A stretch of DNA of 64,000 nt. It comes from Candidatus Nanopelagicales bacterium. Lineage in GTDB: Bacteria; Actinomycetota; Actinomycetes; S36-B12; GCA-2699445. Below are positions 18,585-27,763 of the stretch, in pieces. A program made the translations under genes and the position numbers. Within the stretch, counting starts at the first letter, position 1; each line of letters begins with the position of its first letter. The notes below the pieces were generated by a model, which worked only from the letters and a program-made list of their open reading frames with translations, did not search any database and was not told the DNA's origin. The stretch is taken from positions 318,324 through 382,323 of the forward strand of contig JBAOHO010000012.1 of NCBI GenBank assembly GCA_037045355.1, read 5' to 3'.

Positions 18585-18696
18585 AAAGTGAACAACAGCG
18601 GTACTGCCACGCGTGCCGCGCCCGCCGGTCCTACAGTCGGGGCGGAACCGCCCATCGGCGCGGAACCGCCGATCGAGGAGCCACCGAGGAGCCACC

Positions 18697-19683
18697 GTGT
18701 CTGATGACCACTACTTCGACATCGAAGCCGTCATGGACCTCCATGACATCATCGCGTCGCTTCAGGATCTGGACGACGACGAGTTCGAGGAACGCGGCCT
18801 GACGGTCACCGGCACCTGGGACGAGGTCGACGACCCCATTCTGATCGGGCCGGACGGCACCCCCGTCGACACCTGGAAAGAGGGCTACCCCTACGACAAG
18901 CGGATGAGCCGGCGCGAATACGAGATGACCAAGAGGCTCCTGCAGATCGAGTTGCTGAAGATGCAGAGCTGGGTCAAGGACACCGGCCAACGAATCTGCA
19001 TGCTCTTCGAAGGCCGCGACGCCGCCGGCAAGGGCGGCACCATCAAGCGGTTCATGGAGCACCTCAATCCCCGTGGCGCGACGGTGGTCGCCCTGACCAA
19101 ACCGACGGAGAAGGAGAAGGGCGAGTGGTACTTCCAGCGTTACGTGGCGCACCTTCCCAGTGAGGGCGAGATCGTGCTGTTCGACCGCAGTTGGTACAAC
19201 CGCGCTGGAGTCGAAAGGGTCATGGGCTTCTGCACCGATGACGAGTACCAGGAGTTCATGCGGCAAGCCCCGGAGTTCGAGCGGATGCTCGTGCGCTCCG
19301 GCATCACCCTGATCAAGTTCTGGTTCTCAGTGTCCCGCAAAGAACAGGTCACCCGGTTCACGATCCGGCGCATCGACCCCGTACGCCAGTGGAAACTCAG
19401 CCCGATGGACCTCGCCTCGCTGGACCGCTGGGACTCCTACACCGAGGCCAAGGAGGCCATGTTCTGGTACACGGACACGGACTGGGCCCCCTGGACTGTC
19501 GTGCGCAGCAACGACAAGAAGCGCGGCCGGCTCGAGGCGATGCGCTGGGTCCTCGCGCAGATGGACTACCCGGAGAAGGACGAATCCGTCGTCGGCACCC
19601 CCGATCCCAACATCGTCGGACCACCGTCAGTCATCTACGAGACCGGTGAGAACACCGGAACGGTCTATCCCGTCCTGACCTGA
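18697..19683 (+). CDS. ppk2: Polyphosphate kinase 2 family protein (copy 1)
   Basis: The GTG at 18697 follows GAGGAGCCACC and gives 328 residues. An acidic N-terminal extension (~1-75) precedes the single PPK2 domain. This shows Walker A FEGRDAAGKGGTIKR, then EWYFQRYVAHLP, Walker B VLFDRSWYNRAGVERVMGF, and a lid region with WKLSPMDLASLDRW. PPK2 moves phosphate between polyphosphate and nucleotides, usually making GTP/ATP from GDP/ADP. A direction or nucleotide preference cannot be fixed here. A second paralogue lies at 55,275-56,177. The stop overlaps the next gene's ATG by one base. Confidence 0.93.
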   Translation: MSDDHYFDIEAVMDLHDIIASLQDLDDDEFEERGLTVTGTWDEVDDPILIGPDGTPVDTWKEGYPYDKRMSRREYEMTKRLLQIELLKMQSWVKDTGQRICMLFEGRDAAGKGGTIKRFMEHLNPRGATVVALTKPTEKEKGEWYFQRYVAHLPSEGEIVLFDRSWYNRAGVERVMGFCTDDEYQEFMRQAPEFERMLVRSGITLIKFWFSVSRKEQVTRFTIRRIDPVRQWKLSPMDLASLDRWDSYTEAKEAMFWYTDTDWAPWTVVRSNDKKRGRLEAMRWVLAQMDYPEKDESVVGTPDPNIVGPPSVIYETGENTGTVYPVLT

Positions 19684-20768
19684 TGGTCGACTGGGCCGAG
19701 CGTGCGGACGAGGCCTGGCAGGCCCTCATCGCCGCCACCCGCAGCCCCGGTCTGCGCGGGCCCCGCATCCATGAACCCGGACGGATCGCGATGGTCGCCG
19801 CTTGGCCGATGAGTCAGGTGCTGCACGCCGCCGCGCTGCTCGCCGCGGCGGGAGTCCCGACCCGTGCTTACGGTCCTGATCAGGTGTGGCGGTCGTTGCG
19901 CCGCTTCCGCAAGGCCGACGGGTTCGCCGATTCTGCCCTGGGGGGCACCCGGTACTTCGACGACAACGCCTGGATCGGTCTCGCGTGTGCCCAGCGCGCC
20001 CTGCTCGCGGTTGGTGAGACCGCGGTGGGCGAGACATCGGCGGTTGGGAACGCGGATGGCGCCCTCCCGGCGGGTAGGGCCACGGCGGGGGGGACCACGG
20101 CGGGTGGGGCCTCGGCGGGGGAGACGAGGTCCGTGTGGGCACGCCGGGCCCGGGCCTCGCTGAAATTCGTCAGTCAGGGAGTGCGCCGGGACGGCGGTGT
20201 GCTGTGGGTCGAAGGAGGCTCTGACCTGAACGCGTGCTCCACCGGATCGACCGGTCTGCTCGCTGCCGCGGTCGGTCATTTCGACGGGCGACGGTATCCA
20301 CTGGCTGACGCCGCGGGGGAGTTCCTCGACCACGAACTCGGTGATGCCGAAGGTCTGATCGCCGATCGTGTCTCACCGTCTGGTGAAGTCGATCCTTCAG
20401 TGTTCACCTACAACCAGGGCCTGGCGATCCAACTGCGGATCGAGCGCGGTCTGTTGCGCCCGGCCGAAGCTCTCGCGGAGTCCGTCCAGGATCACTTCGG
20501 CGAAACGGGATTCTGGCGGCATGCCCTGGCTTTCAATGCGATCTACTTACGCGCTCTGCTCCGGCTCGACGCGGTGACGGGGACCGGCCGCTGGCAGGAC
20601 GTCGTGACCCAGTACACCGACCGTCTGTGGCGGGATGCCCGCGATCGGCGGGGCTTGATCAGCGGGGCGGGCAGGTACGACTCCGGATTCGTGTTGGATC
20701 ACGCTGCAGCTGTCGGAGTCATGGCCGCCCTGGCCCTGCCGATTGAGTCCCAGCGCCTGGTTCTCTGA
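19683..20768 (+). CDS. Glycoside hydrolase family 76-like protein
   Basis: 361 residues; the ATG overlaps the ppk2 stop (TGATG), so it is translated with ppk2. The alpha/alpha-barrel signatures of GH76 are visible: RYFDDNAWIGLACAQRALL with the double Asp, CSTGSTGLLAA, and FTYNQGLAIQL. The family cleaves alpha-1,6-mannan, which in actinobacteria occurs in lipoarabinomannan-type glycans. No signal peptide is present, which is unusual for a secreted mannanase. A Gly/Ala/Thr-rich low-complexity insert (VGETAVGETSAVGN...TAGGASAGET, ~residues 111-149) interrupts the fold at a loop. The catalytic role is likely but not certain. Confidence 0.72.
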   Translation: MVDWAERADEAWQALIAATRSPGLRGPRIHEPGRIAMVAAWPMSQVLHAAALLAAAGVPTRAYGPDQVWRSLRRFRKADGFADSALGGTRYFDDNAWIGLACAQRALLAVGETAVGETSAVGNADGALPAGRATAGGTTAGGASAGETRSVWARRARASLKFVSQGVRRDGGVLWVEGGSDLNACSTGSTGLLAAAVGHFDGRRYPLADAAGEFLDHELGDAEGLIADRVSPSGEVDPSVFTYNQGLAIQLRIERGLLRPAEALAESVQDHFGETGFWRHALAFNAIYLRALLRLDAVTGTGRWQDVVTQYTDRLWRDARDRRGLISGAGRYDSGFVLDHAAAVGVMAALALPIESQRLVL

Positions 20769-21129
20769 GTCGTCACCGCGTCGGCCGCCGTGATCTCGCC
20801 GTATGTGGCCGCCACGCGGCACGAGGTGGCCGACAAACGGCACTCTGTGCGCGAGGTCGCAGGTCAGGTGTGGAGCCCCGGTTTGCGGGCTGGAGTCGGC
20901 GGGGGACCGGCGCACCACGCGCAACACGCGCGGCAGCGATTGGTGCCTGAGCTCGCCGACCGATTGCCGCAACCCCGCCAACCAAGGACGTCATGTCGCC
21001 AAATGCGGCGACATCACATCCTGCGCCGGAGTAGTCGGACCGAACCGGCTATCGCGGGGCGGCCGGATGTATCCGCGGCGACCGGATGTCTCCGCGGCGA
21101 ACGAAGTGGTGAATCGAGAGCCAACCGGG
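20769..21129. other. 361-base gene-free stretch with a small hairpin and repeats
   Basis: No convincing open frame. An 8-bp stem ATGTCGCC/GGCGACAT (20993-21000 and 21007-21014) encloses a 6-base loop with no T-run after it. A near-repeat of about 20 bases (CCGGATGTATCCGCGGCGA versus CCGGATGTCTCCGCGGCGA) lies at about 21063-21102. It separates two convergent genes and could hold terminators, but none is clear. Confidence 0.5.
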
Positions 21130-21720
21130 TCAGGTGAGAACTTCGCGGTACCCGGCGGTGACTCTGGGGTCACTGTCACCGACGACCCGCGCCACCTGCG
21201 GGACGATGATCGCCCAGGTCACCACGTGCATGACCCCCAGCCAGATCCGCGTGGGCCAGGTGACCGCACCGGGTTGGAGGAACGGCCCGGACAGCGACGC
21301 GAGCATGGCGGCGGTGCCGAGCCAGAAGGTCCACCGCTGGCAGCCCCGCACTCCCAAGAAGATCGCCGCGATGAGCGAACCCACCACGCCGACCACCAGG
21401 GGCAGAAGCAGCACCACAAGCCACGGCACCGGCTCCATCTGGTCCGATCCCGGGCGGGCCACCAAATAGTCGACGCCGAAGATGCCACTGATGAGGCGGA
21501 TCAGCAGACACACGATCCCCGCCGTCGATCCGGTCACCCAGCCCGCAGTCAGGACGGTCTTGGTGGTCGGGACAGAACTCAGCGGCGGCGGGATCGGCGT
21601 CACCGAATCAGCGTTGGCGGCAACCGCGTCGACTCCCGGCGGCAGTTCGCGCGGCGGCTGCTGATCCGCGGACGTGGCCATGGGGACATCCTGCCGCACC
21701 GGGGCCGTCGGGCGCGCCAT
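21130..21720 (-). CDS. Four-helix membrane protein (DUF6069-like)
   Basis: I chose ATG 21720 (MARPTAPVRQDVPMATSA; 196 residues); ATG 21681 is an alternative. After a ~60-residue polar, Pro-rich N-terminus there are four membrane segments: around TVLTAGWVTGSTAGIVCLLI, WLVVLLLPLVVGVVGSLIA, WTFWLGTAAMLASLSGPFL and VMHVVTWAIIVPQVARVV. The pattern resembles the DUF6069 family of actinobacterial membrane proteins, whose function is not known. It is transcribed away from the acyl-CoA dehydrogenase, and the two share the region with the palindromic boxes. Confidence 0.65.
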   Translation of the reverse strand: MARPTAPVRQDVPMATSADQQPPRELPPGVDAVAANADSVTPIPPPLSSVPTTKTVLTAGWVTGSTAGIVCLLIRLISGIFGVDYLVARPGSDQMEPVPWLVVLLLPLVVGVVGSLIAAIFLGVRGCQRWTFWLGTAAMLASLSGPFLQPGAVTWPTRIWLGVMHVVTWAIIVPQVARVVGDSDPRVTAGYREVLT

Positions 21721-21774
21721 GGCAGCCGGTTCGCCGAGAGTGCGACGCACGGCACACCCCCGCGTCTTGCGCAG

Positions 21775-21815
21775 GTTACTGGCGAGTAGCATGATTGGAG
21801 TTACTGGCGGGTAAC
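21775..21815. promoter_or_regulatory. Two palindromic operator boxes before the acyl-CoA dehydrogenase gene
   Basis: GTTACTGGCGAGTAGC (21775-21790) and GTTACTGGCGGGTAAC (21800-21815) repeat the same half-site, GTTAC-N6-GTAAC, exactly in the second and with one change in the first. The centres are 25 bp apart. Short inverted repeats of this kind, in pairs upstream of fatty-acid oxidation genes, are usual targets of TetR-family repressors. The regulator is not in the window. The boxes lie 56-96 bases before the ATG at 21871. Confidence 0.6.
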
Positions 21816-21870
21816 CTACCCGCCTGCCGGTGCCTCGGGGGTGGGGCGCCGTTCCTGGAAGGGATCCGGC

Positions 21871-23719
21871 ATGAGCCATTACAAGAGCAACCTGCGCGAC
21901 ATCGAGTTCAACCTCTTCGAGGTCTTCGGTGCCGGCGACTGGATGGGCACAGCAGCGTTCGAGGACATGGACGTCGCCACGGCCAAGGACTTCCTCAAGC
22001 GAGACCAACGAACTGGCGACCGGCCCGCTGTCGGACACGTTCGCCAGCGCGGACCGCAACCCGCCCGTCTACGACCCGAAGACCTACTCGGTCACGATGC
22101 CCGAGGACTTCAAGCGCAGCTACCAGATGCTCATGGACGCCGAGGGCTGGCGCATGGAGATCCAGCCCGAGATCGGCGGCATCTCGACACCGCCGAGCCT
22201 GCGTTGGGCAGTGGCCGAACTGGTCCTGGGCGCCAACCCGGCCGCGTTCATGTACATGTCCGGCCCCGGATTCGCCGGAATCCTCTATGACTTGGGCAAC
22301 GAGGTCCAGAAGAAGCAGGCCGAGCGCATGATCGAGGGCCAGTGGGGCGCCACCATGGTGCTCACCGAACCTGACGCCGGCTCCGATGTCGGTGCGGGCA
22401 CGACCAAGGCCTTCCCGAACGAGGACGGCTCCTGGCGCATCGAAGGCGTCAAGCGCTTCATCACGTCGGCCGAGCACGACATGTCCGACAACATCGTCCA
22501 CCTCGTCCTCGCACGCCCCGTGGGTGTCGAGGGTGCGGGCGGCCCGGGCACCAAGGGCTTGTCGCTGTTCGTCGTGCCGAAGTACCACTTCGACCCCGAC
22601 ACCGGCGAACTGGGCGAGCGCAACGGCGCCTACGTCACCAACGTCGAGAAGAAGATGGGTCTGAAGGTCTCCACGACCTGCGAGATCACGTTCGGCGACA
22701 AGGAGCCCGCCATCGGTTGGCTCGTCGGTGACGTGCACGACGGCATCGCACAGATGTTCAAGGTCATCGAGTACGCCCGCATGATGGTCGGCACCAAGGC
22801 GATCGCCACCCTCGGCACCGGCTACCTGAATGCTTTGGACTACGCCAAGAATCGCGTTCAGGGTGCGGATCTGACCCAGATGCTGGACAAGACCGCCCCG
22901 CGCGTGTCGATCATCCATCACCCCGACGTACGCCGTTCGCTGATGCTGCAGAAGACGTACGCCGAGGGGATGCGCGCCCTGGTGTCCTACACGGCCTCGT
23001 GGCAGGACCGCATCGCCGCCGCCGAGCACGGCGCGGAGGACATCGATGTCGACATGGCTGAGCGGATGAACGATCTGCTCCTACCCATCGTCAAGGGTGT
23101 CGGTTCGGAGCGCTCCTACGAGATGCTGGCCCAGTCTCTGCAGACGCTGGGTGGTTCCGGCTTCCTGCAGGACTACCCGATCGAGCAGTACATCCGCGAC
23201 GCCAAGATCGACAGCCTCTACGAGGGCACGACCGCCATCCAGGGTCTGGACTTCTTCTTCCGCAAGATGGTCCGCGACCAGTTCAAGGCCGTTTTCCACC
23301 TGGCGGGCCAGATCACCGAGACCGTCAAGGGCGGCGCCGACGGCGACCAGCTCGCGGCAGAGCGGGAACTGCTCAACACCGCGCTGGAGGATGTCCAGGC
23401 CACCATCGGCAAACTCGGCGAGTGGGCCATGGCCTCGCAGACCGACGTGGACGAGATCTACAAGGTCGGCCTCAACACCACCCGCCTGCTGATGATGGTC
23501 GGCGACCTTGTGATCGGTTGGCTCCTGCTGCGCCAGGCCGAAGTCGCTGCTGCGGCGTTGGCTGCCGGTGCCTCGGACAAGGACAAGGACTTCTACACCG
23601 GCAAGGTCGAGGCCGCCAAGTGGTTCGCCCACAACCGGCTGCCGCTGCTGACTGCGGAGAAGGTCGCTGCCCTGAACACTGATCTCGACATCATGAAGCT
23701 GCCGGAGAGCGCTTTCTGA
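21871..23719 (+). CDS. Acyl-CoA dehydrogenase, FadE5-like, with one frameshift
   Basis: It starts MSHYKSNLRDIEFNLFEVFG at 21871, the conserved FadE5 N-terminus. An extra base near 22002 (CAAGCGAGACC, expected CAAGGAGACC) breaks the frame; removing it gives AKDFLKETNELATGPLSDTFA and then an open frame to 23719, ~615 residues. The ACAD core shows TMVLTEPDAGSDVG (FAD/substrate loop), RFITSAEHDM, and the catalytic-base region YPIEQYIRDAKIDSLYEGTT with Glu in YEGTT. A C-terminal helical extension (~residues 470-615) is typical of this long ACAD subfamily. It oxidises acyl-CoA in the first beta-oxidation step; FadE5 homologues have broad chain-length range. A strong terminator follows. Confidence 0.88.
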
Positions 23720-23765
23720 TCTCGATCACGACGGTGATCCGGAGGCTACTCCGGATCCCGTGACA

Positions 23766-23801
23766 CGAGGCCCTGCCCCACACCCCCGGGGCAGGGCCTC
23801 G
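23766..23801 (+). terminator. Strong hairpin terminator after the acyl-CoA dehydrogenase gene
   Basis: A perfect 14-bp G+C-rich stem (CGAGGCCCTGCCCC at 23766-23779, complement at 23788-23801) with an 8-base loop, followed by TTGTCTGT. It is placed 47 bases after the stop codon. Confidence 0.85.
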
Positions 23802-23832
23802 TTGTCTGTACGGCGCGTGACAGGATCCAGTC

Positions 23833-24708
23833 GTGCGCCTCGGTGTCCTGCTCATCCCCACAGATTCCTGGCCCGTCACAGTCGCTCGGGCGCAACACCT
23901 GGAGGCCCTGGGCTACGCACACCTGTGGACGTACGACCACCTGTCCTGGCAGCGATACCAGGACAAGCCATGGCATGCGGCCATCCCCTGGCTGACCGGG
24001 ATCGCCGCAGCCACCACCACCATCCGCCTCGGCACGATGGTGACGTCACCCAACTTCCGGCACCCCGTCACCTTGGCCAAGGACGCCATGTCGCTGGACC
24101 ATGTGTCCGCCGGACGGCTCACCTTAGGTGTGGGCGCCGGAGGTGTCGGCTTCGACGCGACCGTCTTCGACGACCCGATCCTGACCCCAGGCCAGCGCGC
24201 CACCCGACTCTCCGACTTCGTGACCGTTCTCGATGGACTGCTGCGCAACCCCACCTACACCACGGACAACGAGCGTTACTCCGTCAATGAAGCCCGCATG
24301 ATCCCCGGCTGTGTCCAGCGACCGCGCCTCCCCCTGGCGATAGCGGCCACCGGGCCGAAGACGATCGCCGTCGCCGCGGAGTTCGGTGACGCGTGGATCA
24401 CCGAGGGCGAACCGACGGAGCCCGCACCGACGGCCGCCAGTTGCGAAGAGGCGATGCGTCGACAGACTGCACTACTCGACCGGAGTTGCGCCGACCAAGG
24501 CCGCGACCCGGCCTCGATCGAGCGGATCTTCCTGCTCAGCAACCGGGCCGAACGACCATTGGCGGACCTGGCTGCTTTCACCGACTTCGTGGCCAGGTAT
24601 GAGGCCCTCGGGTTCACCGACATCGTCTTCCACGATCCACGTCCCGACGATCCGGTCTGGGATGACGACCCTGCGACGGTCGATCGCATCGCCGACAAGT
24701 TCCTGTGA
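23833..24708 (+). CDS. LLM-class (luciferase-like) flavin/F420-dependent oxidoreductase
   Basis: 291 residues from GTG 23833; no clear ribosome site, so the message may be leaderless. The TIM-barrel signatures of the bacterial luciferase superfamily are present: LGVLLIPTDSWP at strand 1, ALGYAHLWTYDHL, TTIRLGTMVTSPNFRHPVTLAKDAMSLDHVS (quoted as the family core around residues 60-92), and RLTLGVGAGG. In actinobacteria such proteins commonly use coenzyme F420, but FMN cannot be excluded. The substrate is unknown. No partner gene is close; the next gene starts 136 bases downstream. Confidence 0.85.
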   Translation: MRLGVLLIPTDSWPVTVARAQHLEALGYAHLWTYDHLSWQRYQDKPWHAAIPWLTGIAAATTTIRLGTMVTSPNFRHPVTLAKDAMSLDHVSAGRLTLGVGAGGVGFDATVFDDPILTPGQRATRLSDFVTVLDGLLRNPTYTTDNERYSVNEARMIPGCVQRPRLPLAIAATGPKTIAVAAEFGDAWITEGEPTEPAPTAASCEEAMRRQTALLDRSCADQGRDPASIERIFLLSNRAERPLADLAAFTDFVARYEALGFTDIVFHDPRPDDPVWDDDPATVDRIADKFL

Positions 24709-24844
24709 CCGATCCCGGATCAACCGGGGCCTCTCTTCCGAGCCAGGTGCGGTCGGGACTCCCGCGAGTGCGGTGTCACACTGGGACGGCACGAGGGCCG
24801 CGCGCACTGTGACGCGCGTGGCGCACGACGTGAGGAGCAGATGT

Positions 24845-25828
24845 ATGGCCGACACTGCGGCCCGGGGACCGGCAGGCACCTCGCGGTACTTCGACTACGA
24901 CGGTCCGGTCCACTACCTCGACTACGGGGGCCGCAGGGATGGGCCGCTCGTGGTGTGTGTCCACGGTCTGGGTGGTTCGGCGATCAGTTTCGACCTCATC
25001 GCCGCTCTGCTGGCTGCTGAATGCCGCATCTACGCCGTGGATCTGATCGGGCATGGCCGCACTCCTGTCCTGGGTCGTTCCGCGACGGTCGGCGCCAACC
25101 GTCGCGTCGTGGACCACTTCATGCGCGAGGTCGTGGGCGAACCAGCTGTGGTGATCGGCAACTCCATGGGTGGGTTGATCGCGCTGCTCCAAGCGGCCAA
25201 GCGCCCGGATTCCGTCGCCGGTTTGGTGCTGATCGGTCCTGCGCTGCCGCTGACGGGACTCGTGCTCAAGGACGTTCGTCGCGCCGTGGAGTTCGCCGTG
25301 CTGGCCACCCCTGGCCTCGGAAGCGCCGTGGTGTCCCTGTGGACGCGGTTCGCTTCTGCCGAACGCCAAGTGGGCCGGATGCTGCGCCTCGTGGCGTTGG
25401 ACCCGACCAAGATTCCCGACGAGTTCCGGCACGCGGCGACCGCGCTGGCCGAGGAACGGCGCAGATTCTCGGGCAATCACAACGCGCTCGTGCAAGCCGC
25501 GCGCTCGGTGGTCTTCGCGATCACCAGTCCCTGGTACGTCGCCCAACTGGAGGGCGTCCGATCGCCGGTGCTCCTTATCCACGGCCGCCACGACCGCCTC
25601 GTCTCGATCAGACAGGCCGACGAAGCTGCGCAGAAGTACGACTCATGGCGCTTCGAGGTCATGGACCATGTCGGCCATGTCCCGCAACTCGAAGACCCAG
25701 CCCTGGTCACGGACACGATCCTTGAATGGATGTTCACCGAGCGGCCCGAGGTGGCCGATCAGGCGGAAGGCGCTCAACTCGTCGAGGCGGTCGTCGACGT
25801 CCGGGAGCAACGGTCGCGGCGAGCCTGA
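24845..25828 (+). CDS. Alpha/beta-fold hydrolase
   Basis: ATG 24845 with GAGGAGCAG just upstream (24832-24840) gives 327 residues. The fold is clear: oxyanion strand VCVHGLGGSAISFD, nucleophile elbow GNSMGG (Ser), acid in HGRHDRLVS (Asp), and His in MDHVGHVPQLE. The lid region (~150-230) is helical and hydrophobic (RRAVEFAVLATPGLGSAVVS), suggesting a lipophilic ester or hydroxylated substrate. There is no signal peptide. The family includes esterases, epoxide hydrolases and C-C bond hydrolases; the exact reaction cannot be assigned. An acidic C-terminal tail (~30 residues) extends beyond the fold. Confidence 0.85.
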   Translation: MADTAARGPAGTSRYFDYDGPVHYLDYGGRRDGPLVVCVHGLGGSAISFDLIAALLAAECRIYAVDLIGHGRTPVLGRSATVGANRRVVDHFMREVVGEPAVVIGNSMGGLIALLQAAKRPDSVAGLVLIGPALPLTGLVLKDVRRAVEFAVLATPGLGSAVVSLWTRFASAERQVGRMLRLVALDPTKIPDEFRHAATALAEERRRFSGNHNALVQAARSVVFAITSPWYVAQLEGVRSPVLLIHGRHDRLVSIRQADEAAQKYDSWRFEVMDHVGHVPQLEDPALVTDTILEWMFTERPEVADQAEGAQLVEAVVDVREQRSRRA

Positions 25829-25951
25829 ATCGCTACCTGGATCGGTGGTGCGACCGCATGCGGCGGTGTGGACGATCGGCTGGGTCGGGCGGTAGCGACT
25901 GGATCACAGCATCCGAAGCTTGTAGTAGCCGGAGGAGCGGTGCAGCCGATG

Positions 25952-26719
25952 TCAGGCCCGGGCGCGCTCGCTGATCCGGGACAGCACGGCCGGGTCGATC
26001 ACGGAATCCGGATCGCGGCCACCCGCCTTCAGCGCTTCGGTGGCTCCCACCAATGACGCATAGAGCGGCGGGCAGGTCGGACAGGTGTCCAAGTGAGCCT
26101 CGAGCAGCTTGCGGTCGGACTGGGGCAGGTCGTCATCGAGGTAATCGCTGACCTTCGCTCGCGCCTCCCAGCATCCGAGCGGGACGCCTTTCAAAGCAGC
26201 GCGCCGCTCGGCGCCTTGGGCCAGAGCGCTGACGAGCATCATGCGTCCTCTCCGCAGCCGTTGTTTCGCAGCGGGCAGACTCACCGCCTGGACCTCGGCG
26301 ACCTGCTGGTTCGTCAGGCCGTGAGCGTCGTGCAGGACGACCGCGGCCCGGTAATCGAAGGGCAGCCGGACCAACGCATCGAGCAACTCGTCGGAGGTCT
26401 CGGCTCGCGCCACGACCGTGGCCGCATCGACGGTGTACGCATCGTCGCGCCAGTCCTGCTCGACTTGGTCGACGACGTCTTCGGTGGCGAACTCCCGCTG
26501 CCGGCGGAACGCATCCACCGCCAGGTTGTGCAGGATGCGGTGCAGCCAGGTCTGGAGGGCAGCATCGCCGCGGAAACTCTCCGACCGTTCCAAGGCTCGC
26601 ACGAGGGTGTCGGAGACGAGATCCTCGGCCAGGGTCTCGTCCGCCGTGATGGACCGTGCATATCGGAGCAGCCCGGGGATCGCTGCAGTGAGCAAGGGGG
26701 CGAGTTCATTGCGGTCCAT
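25952..26719 (-). CDS. ECF sigma factor fused to a zinc-finger anti-sigma-like domain
   Basis: 255 residues from ATG 26719. Region sigma-2 spans ~8-75 (LAEDLVSDTLVRALE, ALQTWLHRILHNLAVDAFR), and sigma-4 ~110-165 (LVRLPFDYRAAVVLHDAHGLT, then AVSLPAAKQRLRRGRMML, the helix-turn-helix). The C-terminal ~75 residues contain Cys183-X25-His209-X3-Cys213-X2-Cys216 (CWEAR...HLDTCPTC), the zinc motif of ZAS anti-sigma factors. Normally this domain is a separate protein; here it is on the same chain, so the sigma factor may carry its own redox- or metal-sensitive brake. No separate anti-sigma gene is adjacent. Targets are unknown. Confidence 0.87.
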   Translation of the reverse strand: MDRNELAPLLTAAIPGLLRYARSITADETLAEDLVSDTLVRALERSESFRGDAALQTWLHRILHNLAVDAFRRQREFATEDVVDQVEQDWRDDAYTVDAATVVARAETSDELLDALVRLPFDYRAAVVLHDAHGLTNQQVAEVQAVSLPAAKQRLRRGRMMLVSALAQGAERRAALKGVPLGCWEARAKVSDYLDDDLPQSDRKLLEAHLDTCPTCPPLYASLVGATEALKAGGRDPDSVIDPAVLSRISERARA

Positions 26720-26794
26720 GAGGGAGACGATAGGAGGTGGGCAGTGGCGACAGTGACGGCGGCGGGCCTGATGCTCGCCGCCGCCACTGTGTGG

Positions 26795-27025
26795 TCACTG
26801 GTGCGCCGGGACCTTCTTGTTCTGCGGCACCTTGCAGGTGCTGATTCCGAAGACGCGGTACAGGGGGCAGAAGCCCACGGCCGCGGTCACGAGCATGACG
26901 GCCGCGACGACAAGCAGGATGATTCCGACGATGGAACCGAAGCCGACCAGGTACGCCGCGATGGCTGCCACGACGGCGACCACTACTCGGATGCCTCGGT
27001 CGATGCTGCTTTCGTTGGTCTTCAT
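26795..27025 (-). CDS. Small DUF2892 membrane protein
   Basis: 76 residues from ATG 27025, with GGAGGAAATC directly upstream. Two membrane helices (GIRVVVAVVAAIAAYLVGF and IVGIILLVVAAVMLVTAAVG) are followed by FCPLYRVFGISTCKV, the typical DUF2892 ending with two Cys. The same domain forms the membrane part of YgaP-type rhodaneses. A rhodanese lipoprotein is encoded 290 bases upstream on the same strand, supporting a role in sulfane-sulfur handling. This is inference from domain and context. Confidence 0.85.
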   Translation of the reverse strand: MKTNESSIDRGIRVVVAVVAAIAAYLVGFGSIVGIILLVVAAVMLVTAAVGFCPLYRVFGISTCKVPQNKKVPAHQ

Positions 27026-27119
27026 GATTTCCTCCACGTTGTTGGGTTGTGCCTCATAGACGCAGGAGGACGCGAAAGGGATACATCGATCGAGACGACT
27101 GGTGAAGGCACACATGACT

Positions 27120-27154
27120 GAACGAGGGCAACCCTCCAGGCGTTGCCCTCGTTC
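27120..27154. terminator. Hairpin terminator between the rhodanese and DUF2892 genes
   Basis: A perfect 13-bp stem (GAACGAGGGCAAC at 27120-27132, complement at 27142-27154) with a 9-base loop. There is no long T-run on either side. It lies downstream of the rhodanese gene, so the DUF2892 gene probably has its own promoter. Confidence 0.65.
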
Positions 27155-27315
27155 ATGTGCTTGTTGTGTCGATCCGGGCACCCCCGTAATCGGTGTCCGG
27201 AGCGGGTGACCGCAAGAAGATCAATGATCGGAAGCGGTGAACCTCATGGGCTTCTTATGCCCGAGTGATCCAGCGGGCAAACGCCCGCGCCGTCCCGTGG
27301 CCAAGATGTGTCGTA

Positions 27316-27753
27316 TCAGACAACCGGGAAGCCGGCGGACTGCCAGGCCCCGATCCCGCCCTGAAGGTCGTACAGGGACACGAAGCCGTCGTTCTGCATC
27401 TGCGTGGTGGCGACGCCGGATCGGTTCCCGGAGCGGCAGTAGACCGCGTAGGTCTTCTTGGGGTCCAGTTCAGCGATCTGTGCCGCGAAATCGGGACTGG
27501 CGATATCGATGTTGACTGCGCCCTCGAGGTGACCGGAGGAGAACTCGGCCGGCGTGCGCACGTCGATGACTGTGGCGCCCTGCTTGATGGCGGCGTCGAA
27601 CTCCTCGGGCCCGACCTTCTGCACACCTGCCACCTGTTCCGTGGCCGCGCCAGCCGGTGGGGCCACGGCGGTGTCGGCGGCGGAACTGCAACCGGCGAGA
27701 AGCACGGCCGAGACAGCCAGGGAGCCAAGGGCGATGGTGAGGGTACGACGCAT
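27316..27753 (-). CDS. Rhodanese-domain lipoprotein
   Basis: I prefer ATG 27753 (MRRTLTIALGSLAVSAVLLAGCSS in the family sense, 145 residues); ATG 27765 adds four residues. A lipoprotein signal with lipobox LLAGC places it on the outer face of the membrane. After an Ala/Pro linker, a single rhodanese domain spans ~45-145 with the active-site loop CRSGNR and the motif VIDVRTPAEFSSGHLEGAVNID (quoted from the domain start, residues ~63-84). It should transfer sulfane sulfur through the loop Cys. A CsoR-like palindrome overlaps its start region, pointing to control by a copper- or persulfide-sensing repressor. Confidence 0.88.
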   Translation of the reverse strand: MRRTLTIALGSLAVSAVLLAGCSSAADTAVAPPAGAATEQVAGVQKVGPEEFDAAIKQGATVIDVRTPAEFSSGHLEGAVNIDIASPDFAAQIAELDPKKTYAVYCRSGNRSGVATTQMQNDGFVSLYDLQGGIGAWQSAGFPVV

Positions 27754-27763
27754 GGAGAAGATC

